From assembly GCA_000151295.1 (NCBI GenBank), contig GG745343.1:321237-385236 (forward strand): 64,000 bases of DNA, in the 5' to 3' direction. Of the stretch, positions 21,247 to 32,301 are shown piece by piece (within the stretch, counting starts at the first letter, position 1; the number at the start of each line of letters is the position of its first letter). The notes under the pieces were generated by a model. That model was not told the origin of the DNA. It ran no database searches and saw nothing but the letters and a program-made list of their open reading frames with translations. The translations under genes were made by a program, and so were the position numbers. The DNA is from Allomyces macrogynus ATCC 38327. Taxonomy: Eukaryota > Blastocladiomycota > Blastocladiomycetes > Blastocladiales > Blastocladiaceae.

Positions 21247-21689
21247 CGTTTTGGGCTTGACGGGCCGCTGATGTGCCTGGTGGTGAGAGACAGGCGCGAG
21301 ACAGAACAGCATCAGCACGCGCAAGTCACGCCGCAGGCCAGCGCCTTTGTTCGCATGCAGCGGCGGCTTCTCTTTGGTCCACCGCACTGTACCGTCGCCG
21401 TCGCCAAGGACACCAACCACCGCGCTTCCCTTCCGTTCTGCTCCAGCACGCTGCAGCACGCCACCGACGCCGACGCTGCCTTGTCGCCCTGCCCGCGACT
21501 GCCCGCACTGCGCTGCCGCACTCGCTGCGCGTCATTCGGCCCGCGACTCGACCTGGCGCGCTCGCGTCTCCACCACCCGGACCCGTCCATCATCAACCAC
21601 CGCGCAACACTGTCGTCTCCGCGTTCATCGGCCCCGACCGCGCTCGTAATCGCCAATACATCCTCATCACGACGCGCGACACCGCCCCC

Positions 21690-24462
21690 ATGCTCTCGCC
21701 CGTCGCCGAGGTGGCCGGCGCGGCCAGCACGGCCGATGCGCCGCGCCTCACCGAGCACGACCGTCCTCCATCGTGCCCGACCCCCGCCGACCCGGTCGAG
21801 GCGGCGGCTGCGGCCGTGGCCGCGGACGGAGGCGACGACCTCGTCGATCGCGACTCACCCGGCCAGGACGACAACATGAGCGTCGATTCGGCAGTGCTCG
21901 ATGACGAGACGACCATTACGACGGCAGCGACACACGGCACCAATGCGGCCCCTGGTACCGACCAGGTCCTCGACTCGCTCGCCAATCTGTCGATTTACAC
22001 GCGCACCGCCGCCAAGCCGGGCGAGGATGCGTTCGAGGCATTGCCCGACGAGCTGGTGCGGTCTCCATTCAACTGACGCGCGGCCCTGCCACGCATCTCG
22101 CCAATGTGAACGAACACTCACCCGCTTGCACGATTCCACTCGTTCCCAGGTCTGCGCCATCTTCCACTCGCTGCCGAAAATGTACCGGTTCCGGTGCCTC
22201 TTCCTCAACCGCCGCCTGTCGCGGCTGGCCGCCACGTGCCTTTGGCGATCGGTCGGGTGCTGGATCCCGTCGTTCCCTGAAACCCGTCTCACCAAGATCC
22301 TCAACGTGCTCGACGGCGGCCAGTGCGCCGACCCGGCCGCCGACCCTTTTGCGCCACCGGCCACGATCGCGTCGGCCCTGGCACAGGATCCGAGGCCGTC
22401 ACGGCACGCTGCCGCCGGTACGGCCACGACACCCCCACCCCTCGACCCGATCTTCGCCAAGCGCCCGCTGCTCGACGCGCCGCGCGCCGCCCGACCGACC
22501 ACGCAGCTCATGTACCCGTACCTGACGTACGTGCGCAAAATCGTGATCATGATCTACAACGTCACCGACCCGCACGACCTCTACGTGCTCGTCACGCGCA
22601 TTCGCCGCGTCCTGCTCGAAAAGTGCTCGACCGCACGCCGGCTGACGCTCGCCTACCGCGGACCCGCACACTGGGCGCTCGACCCGCGCGCGGGCGACGC
22701 CGGCGGGATCCTGCGGCACATGCACGCGCTCGACCAGCTCGGGCTCTACTGGGTCACGCACTTGACGGAAAACCACCTGCACGCGATCGCCGATAACTGC
22801 CACCGGCTGCGGCTGCTGCACTTGCAGCCGGACCGGTCGGTGCGGTCGGTCGGCCTGCGGCCGCACCCGGCCGAGGCCGTCGCCGGGGGTGCGGACGATA
22901 ACGACGACGATGACGACGACGACGCGGTCATGGACGATGCCGACGACGACAACGACGACGACGAAATGGACGCCGATGCCAACGCCGAGGACCCGGCGCG
23001 CACCGGCACCTGGACGCCGCCGCACGCGAGCCCGCACGGCGGGCCCATCGACCCGCCGCCGGACCCGGTCCCGCTGCTCGGGAACAAGGACGGCGACTTG
23101 CCGCTGACGGGCCCGGATGCGGCCATGGCGCGCATCCTGCACCGCAACGGCCACGGGCGGCTGCACGAACTTAACCTCTGGCATTTGCCGCTCACGGGCG
23201 CCTACTTCCGCACACTCCACTTGCCGGCGATGAAGCTGCTCACCATTGGCAACATGGCGCTGCCCGAACGCGCACTGCTCGCGCTGACTGCGACGCTCCC
23301 GAACCTGTCATCACTGACCGTCGACCACCCGCGCGACAGGCCGCGTCGGGCGCCGCACGGCGTCGCGCACCTCGTCTCGCTCGCGCCCAACCTCAAGGCG
23401 CTCTACCTGAAACACATTGTTCTCGAGGCTACGCTTGCGAGGGCGATCGCGTCCCGGGCGCACTTGGCCACGCTCGTCCTCGCGCCGTACGACTACCGCG
23501 CGCCCGCGCACGAGGTCGCCATCGACGACCTCGTCGTCATGTCCGAGTTCGCCTACCCGGCGGAAGCCGCCGCGCGGCTTTTGAGCGACGAGCGCACCGA
23601 CCACGACCGCGTCATGGCCATGCTCGCGCGCGGGTGTGCGAAACTCGCGTCGCTTGAGCTGTGGGGCACGATTTCCGGGACCACGCTGGCGTTGGTCGCC
23701 GAGTTGCCAGAACTCAGGGAACTTAAAATCAAGAACGCCATGGACTTGCGCGTCTCGGATATTCGCCAGTTTGTCACGCGGGTGGCCGGTGCACGCAGTG
23801 CCGCGGGCGCACGCGCGAATGCCGACCCGGCCAATTCGGCCAAAACGGCGACTGCTCCGCCATTGCGCGCACTGCACCTGCACGCGGCACACCATATGCA
23901 GGACATGGCCGTCCTGCAGCTGCTCGCGTTCGTCCCGACGCTGCGGTACCTGACGATCTCCGAGTCGAGGATTACCGCGGAACTCCTGTGGTACCTGGCC
24001 ATGACCAACAACCATGCGCTCCGCCGATTGACGGTTTCGGGCCCGCACGTGCGCCGGCGCGACGTGCACCGCATCGTCGACGAGTTCCCGGATTTCGCGC
24101 GACGGTTTGATGTCGAGGACGCGGCGCGGCCGCAGGTCGTGGTCGTGGCCGCGGCGCAGTTGGTCCAGCAGCAGATGGCCGCGCAGATGGCCGCGGCCGC
24201 GCACGCGAATGGAGGGGTCGCGAACGCGCCGCATGTCCCGGTGCCCGGGCAGGTGGTCGGCGTTGGGCAGCAGGCGGCGGTGGCGGTGGCCCAGGGGCAG
24301 GCCGAGGACGATACGTTGAGTTTGGATGATGATGATGAGGAGGAGGACGCGGACGCGGACGCCGGCGAGGACCTCGCGCTCGATATTGTGTTTGAGGCCG
24401 CGGCAGCGGGGGCGAATGGCGGTGGGGGTGGGGCGCAGGGTGGTGGCAACAACTTTTTGTGA
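21690..24462 (+). CDS. F-box and leucine-rich-repeat protein with acidic loop
   Basis: Exons are 21690-22055 and 22150-24462 (892 aa). The 94-nt intron splits the F-box, which reads EALPDEL-VCAIFHSLPKMYRFRCLFLNRRLSRLAA when joined; this is the SKP1-binding part of an SCF ubiquitin ligase. LRR-like segments follow (LDQLGLYWVTHLTENHLHAI, LHELNLWHLPLTG, KLLTIGNMALPERALLALTA, LKALYLKHIVLEATLARAI, SLELWGTISGTTLALVAEL, LRYLTISESRITAELLWYLA). A highly acidic loop of ~40 residues (Asp-rich, near 22890-23000) lies between the second and third repeats, and a second Asp/Glu block plus a Gly tail ends the protein. The first in-frame ATG in good context is 21690; upstream codons are open but Arg/Ser-rich and unlikely. 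The target is unknown. Confidence 0.8.
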
Positions 24463-25033
24463 GCGCGGTGCGCGATCGCGTCCTCCCCTTCCTGCCCTCC
24501 CCTCCCCTCGCATTCCTCGCGCGCGCGAGGTCCGGCCGACCCTGTGCGGCTCCAGCTCGCACACTGGCCGCGCCCGTGGGTCGCGCGCGAGTGCATTCCT
24601 GTAGATTTCTCCCCTCCTCCCACCTCGCCCTCTTTTTTGTATGTGGACGGCCGAGCTGACGGGTGCGTGATCCGTTTTTCCTGGTGTTCGATTTGACTGT
24701 TTGGCGCGAGCCGCGCGCACGCGACGAGAGTGGGTAGACGACGTGTGGGGGGCGCGTCGACCAGCGCGTCGCGGCCGTGGCCTGCGGTCGGTGTTTTGTT
24801 GAGCGCGTGGTGGTGGTTTGTCGTGGACAAAGAGAAGCGGGATACGGTCGGTGCATCTTGTTGTTTGTGGTGGAGGCAGGGCAGAGAAGCGTCGCGGCGC
24901 GGTCACGCCGGCCAGCACCCACAAACCGCGCCACTTGTAGCTCGTTGTCGACAACTTGGAGGACGACGACGCGGTGCCTAACATTAACATTGCAGTGCCG
25001 ATCTCCTCGCCGGCCCTGCAAGCTCGCCGCTCC
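24463..25033. other. Intergenic
   Basis: I see no gene here. It holds a CT-rich 3' flank and the upstream region of the NAD(P)HX dehydratase gene. An in-frame ATG at 24956 could extend that gene by 26 codons but reads as leader sequence. Confidence 0.4.
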
Positions 25034-26432
25034 ATGCACCGCGTCGCCTTGGTCTCAAGGCACCTGTTCCTCGCGGCCACGGCAGCAAACTCGACTTTCC
25101 GACCCGCCATCATCCGTACCAAGCCATTCAGAACCATGGCAAGCTCGACTCCCGCTGCAGCAAAAGATGACGCGCTGCGCGTTTTCCGCGAGATGATTGT
25201 TCCACGGCTCGATCCGGCCATGCACAAGGGCCAGTGTGGTGCGTCGGCGTTCTTGTCATGGACCGATGCCGAGGGGCTGACGATTCGGCTCGCATGCAGG
25301 ACGCGTCGCGGTCATCGGTGGATGCGAAGAGTATGCTTGACCAGAAATGGCCAAAAATGTTGTCGCATCTGCTGACGTTGTCGCGCGATGGCAGGTACAC
25401 GGGCGCGCCATTCTTCAGCGCCATGGCATCGCTCAAGCTGGTGCGATATCGGGCTTCCGACCAACGGCTCTGGTGGAGAGGACGCTGGCGCTGATCCCGG
25501 TCTGTAGGGCGTCGACCTGTCGCACGTAATTTGCGACGCGAACGCGGGCACCGTCATCAAGGTGCGCTCTGAGCAGCCTCGGCGACCGGCTTGTGCTCCA
25601 GACAATCCTGATCGCTTCCCCATGCTCGACACACATAGTCCTATTCGCCTGAACTTATCGTGCACCCGTACCTGCGCACCGAAGAGTACCTACGCCATCA
25701 CGTCGCTCGACGCGCTTCCATACGATCCCGACTGACCCTCTTCGCCACCTCAGCTCTGTCGCGCAGCGCCCCGCATCGACGCCCGACATCGTCCACCGTG
25801 TAACCGAGCAACTCGACCGGTTCCACGCGATCGTTATCGGCCCCGGTCTCGGCCGCGACCCGCTCATCCTCACCCTCGTCGCCCTCCTCCTTCCGGAAAT
25901 CCGAGCCCGCTCACTCCCGCTCGTCCTCGACGCCGACGCGCTGCACCTCGTTTCCACCCGACCCGATCTCGTCCGCGGGTACCCCCGCGCCGTTCTCACG
26001 CCCAACGTCGTCGAGTACGCCCGACTGTGTCGCGCGCTTGAGCTAGATCCGTCCGTGGCGACTCCGCACGAGGTGGGCGAGACGCTCGGCGGGGTCACGG
26101 TCGTGCGGAAGGGCGCGGTGGATGTGGTTGCGCGGCCCGGGATGGACGAAGTGAGAGTGGATGACCAGGGTGGATTGCGCCGGTTTGGCGGGCAAGGGGA
26201 TGTCTTGACGGGCGCGTTGGCCGCGTTTTTGGCGTGGAACGAGCTGGCGATCAACGCGCACGACGGCGAGGACCGGCGCGACCGGTGGACCGTGGCCGCG
26301 TGTGCCGCCGCGTGTACGGTCACGCGCACAGCGTCACGGATCGCGTATGAGGAGCATGGCCGCGGGACGACGACGGGGGATGTGCTGGCCGTGTTGCCGC
26401 GCGCGTTTATCGAGGTCGTGGGCGAGGTGTAG
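25034..26432 (+). CDS. NAXD: ATP-dependent (S)-NAD(P)H-hydrate dehydratase
   Basis: Exons are 25034-25238, 25300-25330, 25395-25440, 25508-25561, 25639-25685 and 25754-26432 (353 aa). The enzyme dehydrates damaged NAD(P)H hydrates using ATP (metabolite repair). Visible blocks are [108 protein letters not shown] and the catalytic GGQGDVLTGALAAFLAW. Each small exon was placed by these family blocks and by phase. The start at 25034 gives a 34-residue Arg/Ala/Leu-rich, acid-free leader that looks mitochondrial. A second ATG at 25136 (MASSTPAAAK) would give a cytosolic form, as known for mammalian NAXD isoforms. Confidence 0.93.
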
Positions 26433-26954
26433 GGGGTGGAGAAGGCGGAGTGGGGTGCGGGCGACCTGGATCGCGCAGGAACATCACGGTTTATGGTGCC
26501 ATTTCTTTGCATGTGGAATTGATGGTCGTAGTAGTCGGGGCGCGACACGAGCGCCGACGTTTTGCTTTTGGCCGCGACGCGAGATCAAACACGATGCTTC
26601 GCCCCAACAACCAGCCCATATGTCCGCAATCGACCGGCTTGATTCCAAACAAGCTCTGCCGCATCCTTTGTCGCTGCGGCGGACCCACAGCGACGCGACC
26701 GCTCATGCTCAATCTAATCACTAGAGCAGCGAGTCAGCTTTGTTTTGTTGCTTGTGTTAGCTTCTAGCGAACCAAAAACAAAAATTGATGGAAGCAAAAC
26801 AGAGCGCAAAGCGCGATTTGATTTTTCAGATGTGAATATTTGTACAAATCAGCACGACTCGCTTCTCAACCGTGCCAACAGCTTGCCGTCGTTGCAAAGA
26901 ATGCTCGCCGTACTCCTCCATCAGCGTGCGCTCACGCGCAAGCGATCAGCCGCT
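26433..26954. other. Convergent intergenic region
   Basis: 3' flanks of two convergent genes; AT-richer than its surroundings around 26760-26860. No gene is seen. Confidence 0.45.
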
Positions 26955-27866
26955 TTAGAAGCAGCCGCCGTGGCTGTGGTCAATGACCTGCGACTGCTCC
27001 TGGTGCTGCGCCTGGTAGCCGCCGTCAGCGTTCCACTGCGACTGCGACTGCGACTGCGCCTGGAAGGCATCGCCGCCGTGGCCGTGCTGCGACTGAGCCT
27101 GGGACTGAGCCTGGAACGAGTCGCCACCATGGCCCCACTGCGACTGCGACTGCGACTGAGCCTGGAAGGCGTCGCCGCCGTGACCCCACTGCGACTGAGC
27201 CTGCGACTGGGCCTGGAACGCGTCACCGCCTTGCGAGTACTGCGTCTGCGACTAGAGAAACGCGTCGGGAAGGGTGATCAGCGCGTGGGATCAAAACCGA
27301 TCAACGGGAGGATCAGATAGGGGTGAGAGCGCGACAGAGCGCGAAAGAACGCATACCTGGGCCTGGAACTGGTCGACCGAGTTGTGGCCGGTGTGGCCCG
27401 ACTGGTACTGCGACTGCGACTGCGCCTGGTAACCGGCATCGCCCCACTGCGACTGGCCCTGCGACTGAGCCTGGTAACCGGCGTCGCCATGACCCCACTG
27501 CGACTGCGACTGGCCCTGGTACTGAGCGCCATCATGGCCGGACTGGTACTGACTCTGGGACTGGCCCTGGTAGCCATGGTCGCCCGACTGGTACTGGCTC
27601 TGGCTCTGGCCCTGGTACTGCGCGCCATCGTGGCCCGACTGGTACTGCGACTGGGACTGGCCCTGGTAACCGTGGTCACCCGACTGGTACTGCGACTGGC
27701 TCTGCGACTGCGTGCCGGAACCGGACTGCGACTGCGACTGGTACTGGCTCTGCGACTGCACGCCGGAACCGGACGACTGGTACTGCGACTGCGACTGCGA
27801 CTGCACGCCCGTGCCGTGGCCGGCCTGCCACTGCGACTGCGACTGCGACTGAGCGGCGTACGACAT
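26955..27866 (-). CDS. Gln/Ser-repeat low-complexity protein
   Basis: Minus-strand exons are 27866-27357 and 27251-26955 (268 aa), joined over a 105-nt intron (GTATGC...CTCTAG). Nearly the whole protein is SQSQSQ(Y/W) alternating with short Gly/His/Asp pieces: in exon 1 SGHDGAQYQG and GDHGYQG units, in exon 2 WGHGGDAFQAQ units. It begins MSYAAQSQSQSQWQAG and ends DHSHGGCF. There is no signal peptide, membrane segment or known domain. Composition is prion-like: Gln, Ser, Gly, Tyr, very few charged residues. A strong TATA box lies ~90 nt upstream and the leader is pyrimidine/A-rich, so it may be highly expressed. A role in condensates or stress is only a guess. Confidence 0.75.
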
Positions 27867-27953
27867 GGTTGAGGTTGGTTGGGTTGGTTGCTGGTGGGAG
27901 AGGATGCAATGCAAAACTCGATGCGGGTCGGTTGATGCGCGGCGGATGCCCGG

Positions 27954-27960
27954 CTTTATA
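27954..27960 (-). promoter_or_regulatory. TATA box of the Gln/Ser-repeat gene
   Basis: TATAAAG on the minus strand, 88 nt before the ATG at 27866. Confidence 0.6.
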
Positions 27961-29614
27961 CTCCCCGGCCCGCGCGCGGTGGAACCGGTGTGAAGGACGC
28001 GCGCGTTGCGCGTGGGTTGCGCGACAGGCAGCAAGGATCAAACGTGGCCTGGATGGCGCCCGCGACGCGTGCCAGCTTGCGCGCGGCCAGGTAACAAATC
28101 CGGCAAATAGTGGCGCGTCTCGCACGCGCAGCGCCCCGGTGCGCCGCAGCGACCCCTAGCGGATTCCCGGATCCATCCAGCATGGCCGAGCACCGAAACA
28201 CTTGAGATGGAGCAATGTGCATTCAGCCCCACACCTTCTGCCGCCACCATGGGGGGCGTCTTCTGACCGGGTGGCAGAATGTGAGAGCTGCGCCCACCTC
28301 GTCAACGTCACGGTTTCCGCATGCTTCCGCAGCGGGAGCTTGACACGCGCCCCAGAATCCCATCCGAGGCAAGGGTTCGCCACGCGCACCGGCGCGCAGT
28401 CGACGTTGTCGTGCTCAAGAGGCGTGCTCGAGCGCGATGGGACGCACAACGACGTCAGATCAACAGATCAGCGACGCGTTGAGTTGGTGATGATGAGTGA
28501 CCGCGGACACGCAGCGGCAGCGAGACCGTGCGTGTGCATGTGCACGCAACTGGTGCGACGTGCGTGAAGATGAAACGGGCCGCAGTCAAGCCGCCGTCCG
28601 TCGTGGAGGACACGACAGAATGCGGTTGCGACGAGCGTGGAAGGACCCGCGCTCGTGGACTTCGTTGGGCTGTCTCGCGTTGGGCCCGTCTCGCGTTGGG
28701 CCCGTCTCGCGCGCGAGAGACGCGTCGGCCAACGTTGCGATTTCATACTCGTACTGGCCAATGTACGGACTGGTTTTCACATTGCTCCAACGTGTAGAGT
28801 TGGTGCGCTGGGGGTGTTGGGCCGTTGGATGATGGTCTCTCATGATGATTCACGAAAACGGGGGAGCGGGTCGTTTAAGTAACGTGGTCGAGGACGAAGA
28901 GATGCGGAAAGAAAGCGCCAGTCGTTGGTGGGCCTGACCGAGGTTTATATACTCGCGCGGGCCGCGAATGTTGACGGACAGGGGGTGGTGAGAAGGCCCA
29001 GACAACCGACGCGCTCAAAGATCTTGCAGGCTCTTGATGAAGGGCGCTGGAGCTGCAGTGACTGAGCTGAGAAACGCTGCAAAAGGTGTCGCATGGAGGA
29101 AATAGAGGTTGGTGCGCCGTGGTGGTCATGGGTTGAGGACAGTGGATCAAGCATCTGAGACGAGCAGGGGCGATAAGGCCGCGCTTGCGGGCACCATAGA
29201 GCCGTGGAGACAATTTGCACTCACGGGGAAGGTGGAGTTGGGAAAGGAATGAGCACAAAGCACGGAGTGAAAGACTAGTGCAATCGTTGTGAACTGGTCT
29301 GTAAACGTTCCTGATATTTGCTCAGAATAGCATATTTCCCTTTCGACAGAGTTGCCGCAACCGGCCGGACCGCATCAAAGCATGTCTGCAAGTGCTTCAG
29401 AAGTTCATGGCACGCAACTGCAAGCGGTCTGATCAACACGGCACCAATGGGCACCAAACACCAGCGCTTGAAGACGATCAAAAATAAATCTATGCCCATA
29501 CTGACAAATCTAAGTGCACGAAATAACCGCAATCGCCATCGTTGTGGCGAGAATTTCGGCCCAGCGCAAGCAGCGAGCCTGGCCAGCAGGCGCCGCACCA
29601 AGGTTGTCCACGGT
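27961..29614. other. Gene-poor region upstream of the Gln/Ser-repeat gene
   Basis: No gene is recognised. On the minus strand a TATATAAA lies at about 28943-28951, but the frames downstream of it (28468-28843) have no known features and overlap a tandem repeat, so I do not call a gene. Confidence 0.4.
28664..28710. repeat. Three tandem copies of a ~16-nt unit
   Basis: GTTGGGCCCGTCTCGC occurs twice in tandem (28679-28694 and 28695-28710), preceded by a 15-nt variant copy. Confidence 0.85.
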
Positions 29615-30940
29615 TTACCACTTGATGTTCTTGATGTCTACGAGCGCAAAGATAAGCACCGAGTGATCAGTAACATTATCCACCAGATCGTGTACGATCA
29701 AAGCCGACGAAATACGTACTGCTGGTGCCAGCCTTCGACTTGCCCGAGATCTTGAGCAGCGACCAGTCCCAGGTGCCCGTGCACGAGTTGGCGCCGCACA
29801 GCACCTTGTAGGCCTGTCCGCCGTTCATGACGATCGTCGACGGCTTGCCCTCAAAGTTGACGTTGGTGATGGGCATCGGCTGGTCGACCTTGCCCGTCTC
29901 ACCGTCATTCGTGTAGTCCTGCACGACCATCATGCCGTACTTCTTGATGTTGGTAGCGTGGTTGTCGTTGTAGTGAATGTTGGAGACCGACGCATCCTTG
30001 GCGGCGTTGTAGGTCTTGATGCGCAGCGCTTGGTCCGAGTCGGCAATCGTGTTGCCCTGGATCAAGACATTGTCGACGTGCTTGCCGGCCTTGATCGAGC
30101 CAATCGAAATGCCGTGGCCGCCAATGCACTGGTTGTTGAGGAACTTGACGTTCTTGCCGTCGTTGAGCGCCAGACAGTCGTCCTGGTTCTTGCAAATCGA
30201 GTTCTGGATGGTCAGGCCATTGACGCTCGAGACATCAAAGCAGTCGGCTACACGAAACGACAGAGAAAGAAGCAGTGAGCGACGCAGTTTCGGGTGGAGA
30301 ACAAACGCCGAGTATAAACCGTACTGTTGTGGCCGCCCTTGGTCGCGCCAAGCGTGTCGTCGATGGTGACGCTGTCGATCACGAGCGCGCCCTTGGCACC
30401 GACCGAGATGGCGTGCGCGGGTGTGTTTTTGACGACGAGCTTCGAGACCGACCCCGCCGCATTCAGCTTGACCATCGGGTGTGGCTTGGTCTTGCCGCCG
30501 TTCCCGCCCTTGCCGTCCCAGTAGAGCTGACCTTGGCCGTCGAGGACGTGGCCATTGCCATTCTATCATTCACATCGAGTTCTGATGGTGGTGAGCTAAA
30601 AACTCACAACGCCGCTCGGGACCAAGTTCGACCAAACATCGACGCGCACCACCGTGACCTTGGCCGAGTCCGACGCGCCCGAGACGCGGAACAGCGGGCC
30701 CTCCCACTCCTTGTACCCGAACGTCAGGTCGCCGGCAAAGTTGACGATCGTGCCGTCCTTGAGCCCCTCCAAAGCGAGCGTCTGGCCGCCAGGCACCGTG
30801 AACGACTTGATGGTAATGGTCGAGCAGCTGGCCGCGTTCTTGGCCGCCGCAATCGAGTCGACGACGCACGCGTTGCCGGCGGGCGCGGCCTGCACGGACA
30901 GCGCGACAAAAGCGAGCAGGAAGGCGAGCGATGCGTGCAT
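29615..30940 (-). CDS. Secreted endopolygalacturonase (GH28)
   Basis: Minus-strand exons are 30940-30608, 30562-30325, 30247-29720 and 29637-29615 (373 aa). The signal peptide is MHASLAFLLAFVALSVQA. The mature part begins CVVDSIAAAKNAASCSTITI and runs LTFGYKEWEGPL, NGNGHVLDGQGQLYWDGKG, then a parallel beta-helix. Catalytic signatures are NTD in GGHNTDCFDVSS, the Asp pair in NQDDCLAL, the His in GGHGISIGS and the RIK of LRIKTY, so the inverting pectate-hydrolase machinery is complete. The usual NTDG is NTDC here. The introns are 45, 77 and 82 nt; the second restores NTD and the last adds the ending NIKNIKW. It hydrolyses alpha-1,4-galacturonan outside the cell, pointing to use of plant pectin. 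A TATA box lies ~75 nt upstream. Confidence 0.93.
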
Positions 30941-32301
30941 GGTGGAGAAGAACGAGATGGTGATCTATTTGGTGCTGATGGCGGGACCGACGTCGCCGTG
31001 GGACTGCTCGAGCTTTATACGGCGTCAGGATGCACCACGCTCACCATCAACGGGCGGGAACGGGGCACGGCATGCCGCACCGGACACCGGGTCGGCCGCG
31101 GTTGTCAAGCCGTGCCGGACCATGGAAAAATTGCGAATTCAAGGCAGAAGCAAGGACACGCACGCGTAGGCGTCGGCCCTACAGCCTGTGTTGAGACGAG
31201 CCAGGGCGGGAAGGGGATTTGGCGCGCGGTCGGCCGTTGATTCATGAATCAAGTTCCCCTTTGCAGCCCATGCCCCACCATGGACAAGACAAGCGATGCA
31301 CGCGTACCAGTTGCGCGCGTTTTGGTTGTTCAAACACTTGCCACCTCTCTTCGCCTCATGATGTCTTTTGCGGCGGAGCACGCGCGGTCCCGGCAACGCC
31401 GAAGGTGCAACGGGATGCTCGAATCTCGACCATGAATTTTGGGCCTGTCGCTGGGTTTCCAGCCTCGAAAAGGGGACTTTGCCAGTGATTTGCAAGGAAG
31501 CAGAGAACGTTGCGCGCGTGCGTGTGCTGGTTCGGAAGGATGACACTGCAACACACGCATGGACACAGGCGGCGTGTTTCCATAGTGTCAAAACGTCGAC
31601 ATCAGTCAGCGAGATTACAGGTGTATGCATCTTCCATTGTCCACGGTACTCCATAGCACGCCGCCAGCAACGGTGGGCGCACGGCTTGTGGCTAGTCAGG
31701 GCAAGTTCATGGCCGCTGGGGCGACCTAGTCCAAACTCCCGCGCCCAAGTGTTTCTCTTGCGCGAGATATACAGACGAGCGTTACGGAACGGGCGGCCCG
31801 AACACAGCTCATCTCGCCCAGGGGAAAGTCATGGCCGCGTGTGTTGGTCGGCACGGGCCATGCCGCGCGGCGCGACGGCAGACGCGGCGGCATGACGACT
31901 GTTTCGAGAGCGAAATCCAAAAATTGGGGTGCTGCGCGCGCGAGCCGCATGCCAAGAAATCGAGAAATGCCACTACAAAATCAGTCGTGATCAACCGAGA
32001 AGAACATTGTGCATGGCGACTGGCGAGGGTGCGTGCCGCGGTACGCGGGTTTGTTCCTCCGTTAAGCACGCGAAGGGCACAACCCTGTACGATGACGCGC
32101 GCCGCGGGCACGAGCTTGAGCGTGCGTCACAATGTGACCTGCCGCCACAGTCGCGTCGCGGCCATCCCAATCGTCTCGATAAATCGAGCGTCTATTCTCT
32201 CCACCACTGCACGACCAACGAACGATCGTGCGCTGGCGACAACGACCACGGGCACCTCGACGACGACGGCAGACCCGACCCAGAACGACCGGGCCGACTA
32301 C
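30941..32301. other. Intergenic region upstream of the polygalacturonase gene
   Basis: About 1.4 kb with no gene I can support. The first 80 bp hold the polygalacturonase promoter. The rest carries only chance open frames on both strands. Confidence 0.4.
31013..31019 (-). promoter_or_regulatory. TATA box of the polygalacturonase gene
   Basis: TATAAAG on the minus strand, 73 nt before the ATG at 30940. Confidence 0.6.

Noticed and set aside
26745..28159. Long plus-strand frames over the Gln/Ser-repeat gene
   Set aside because: These are antisense readings of the CAG/TCG-rich repeats (Leu/Arg or Thr/Gly strings), with no start or promoter support.
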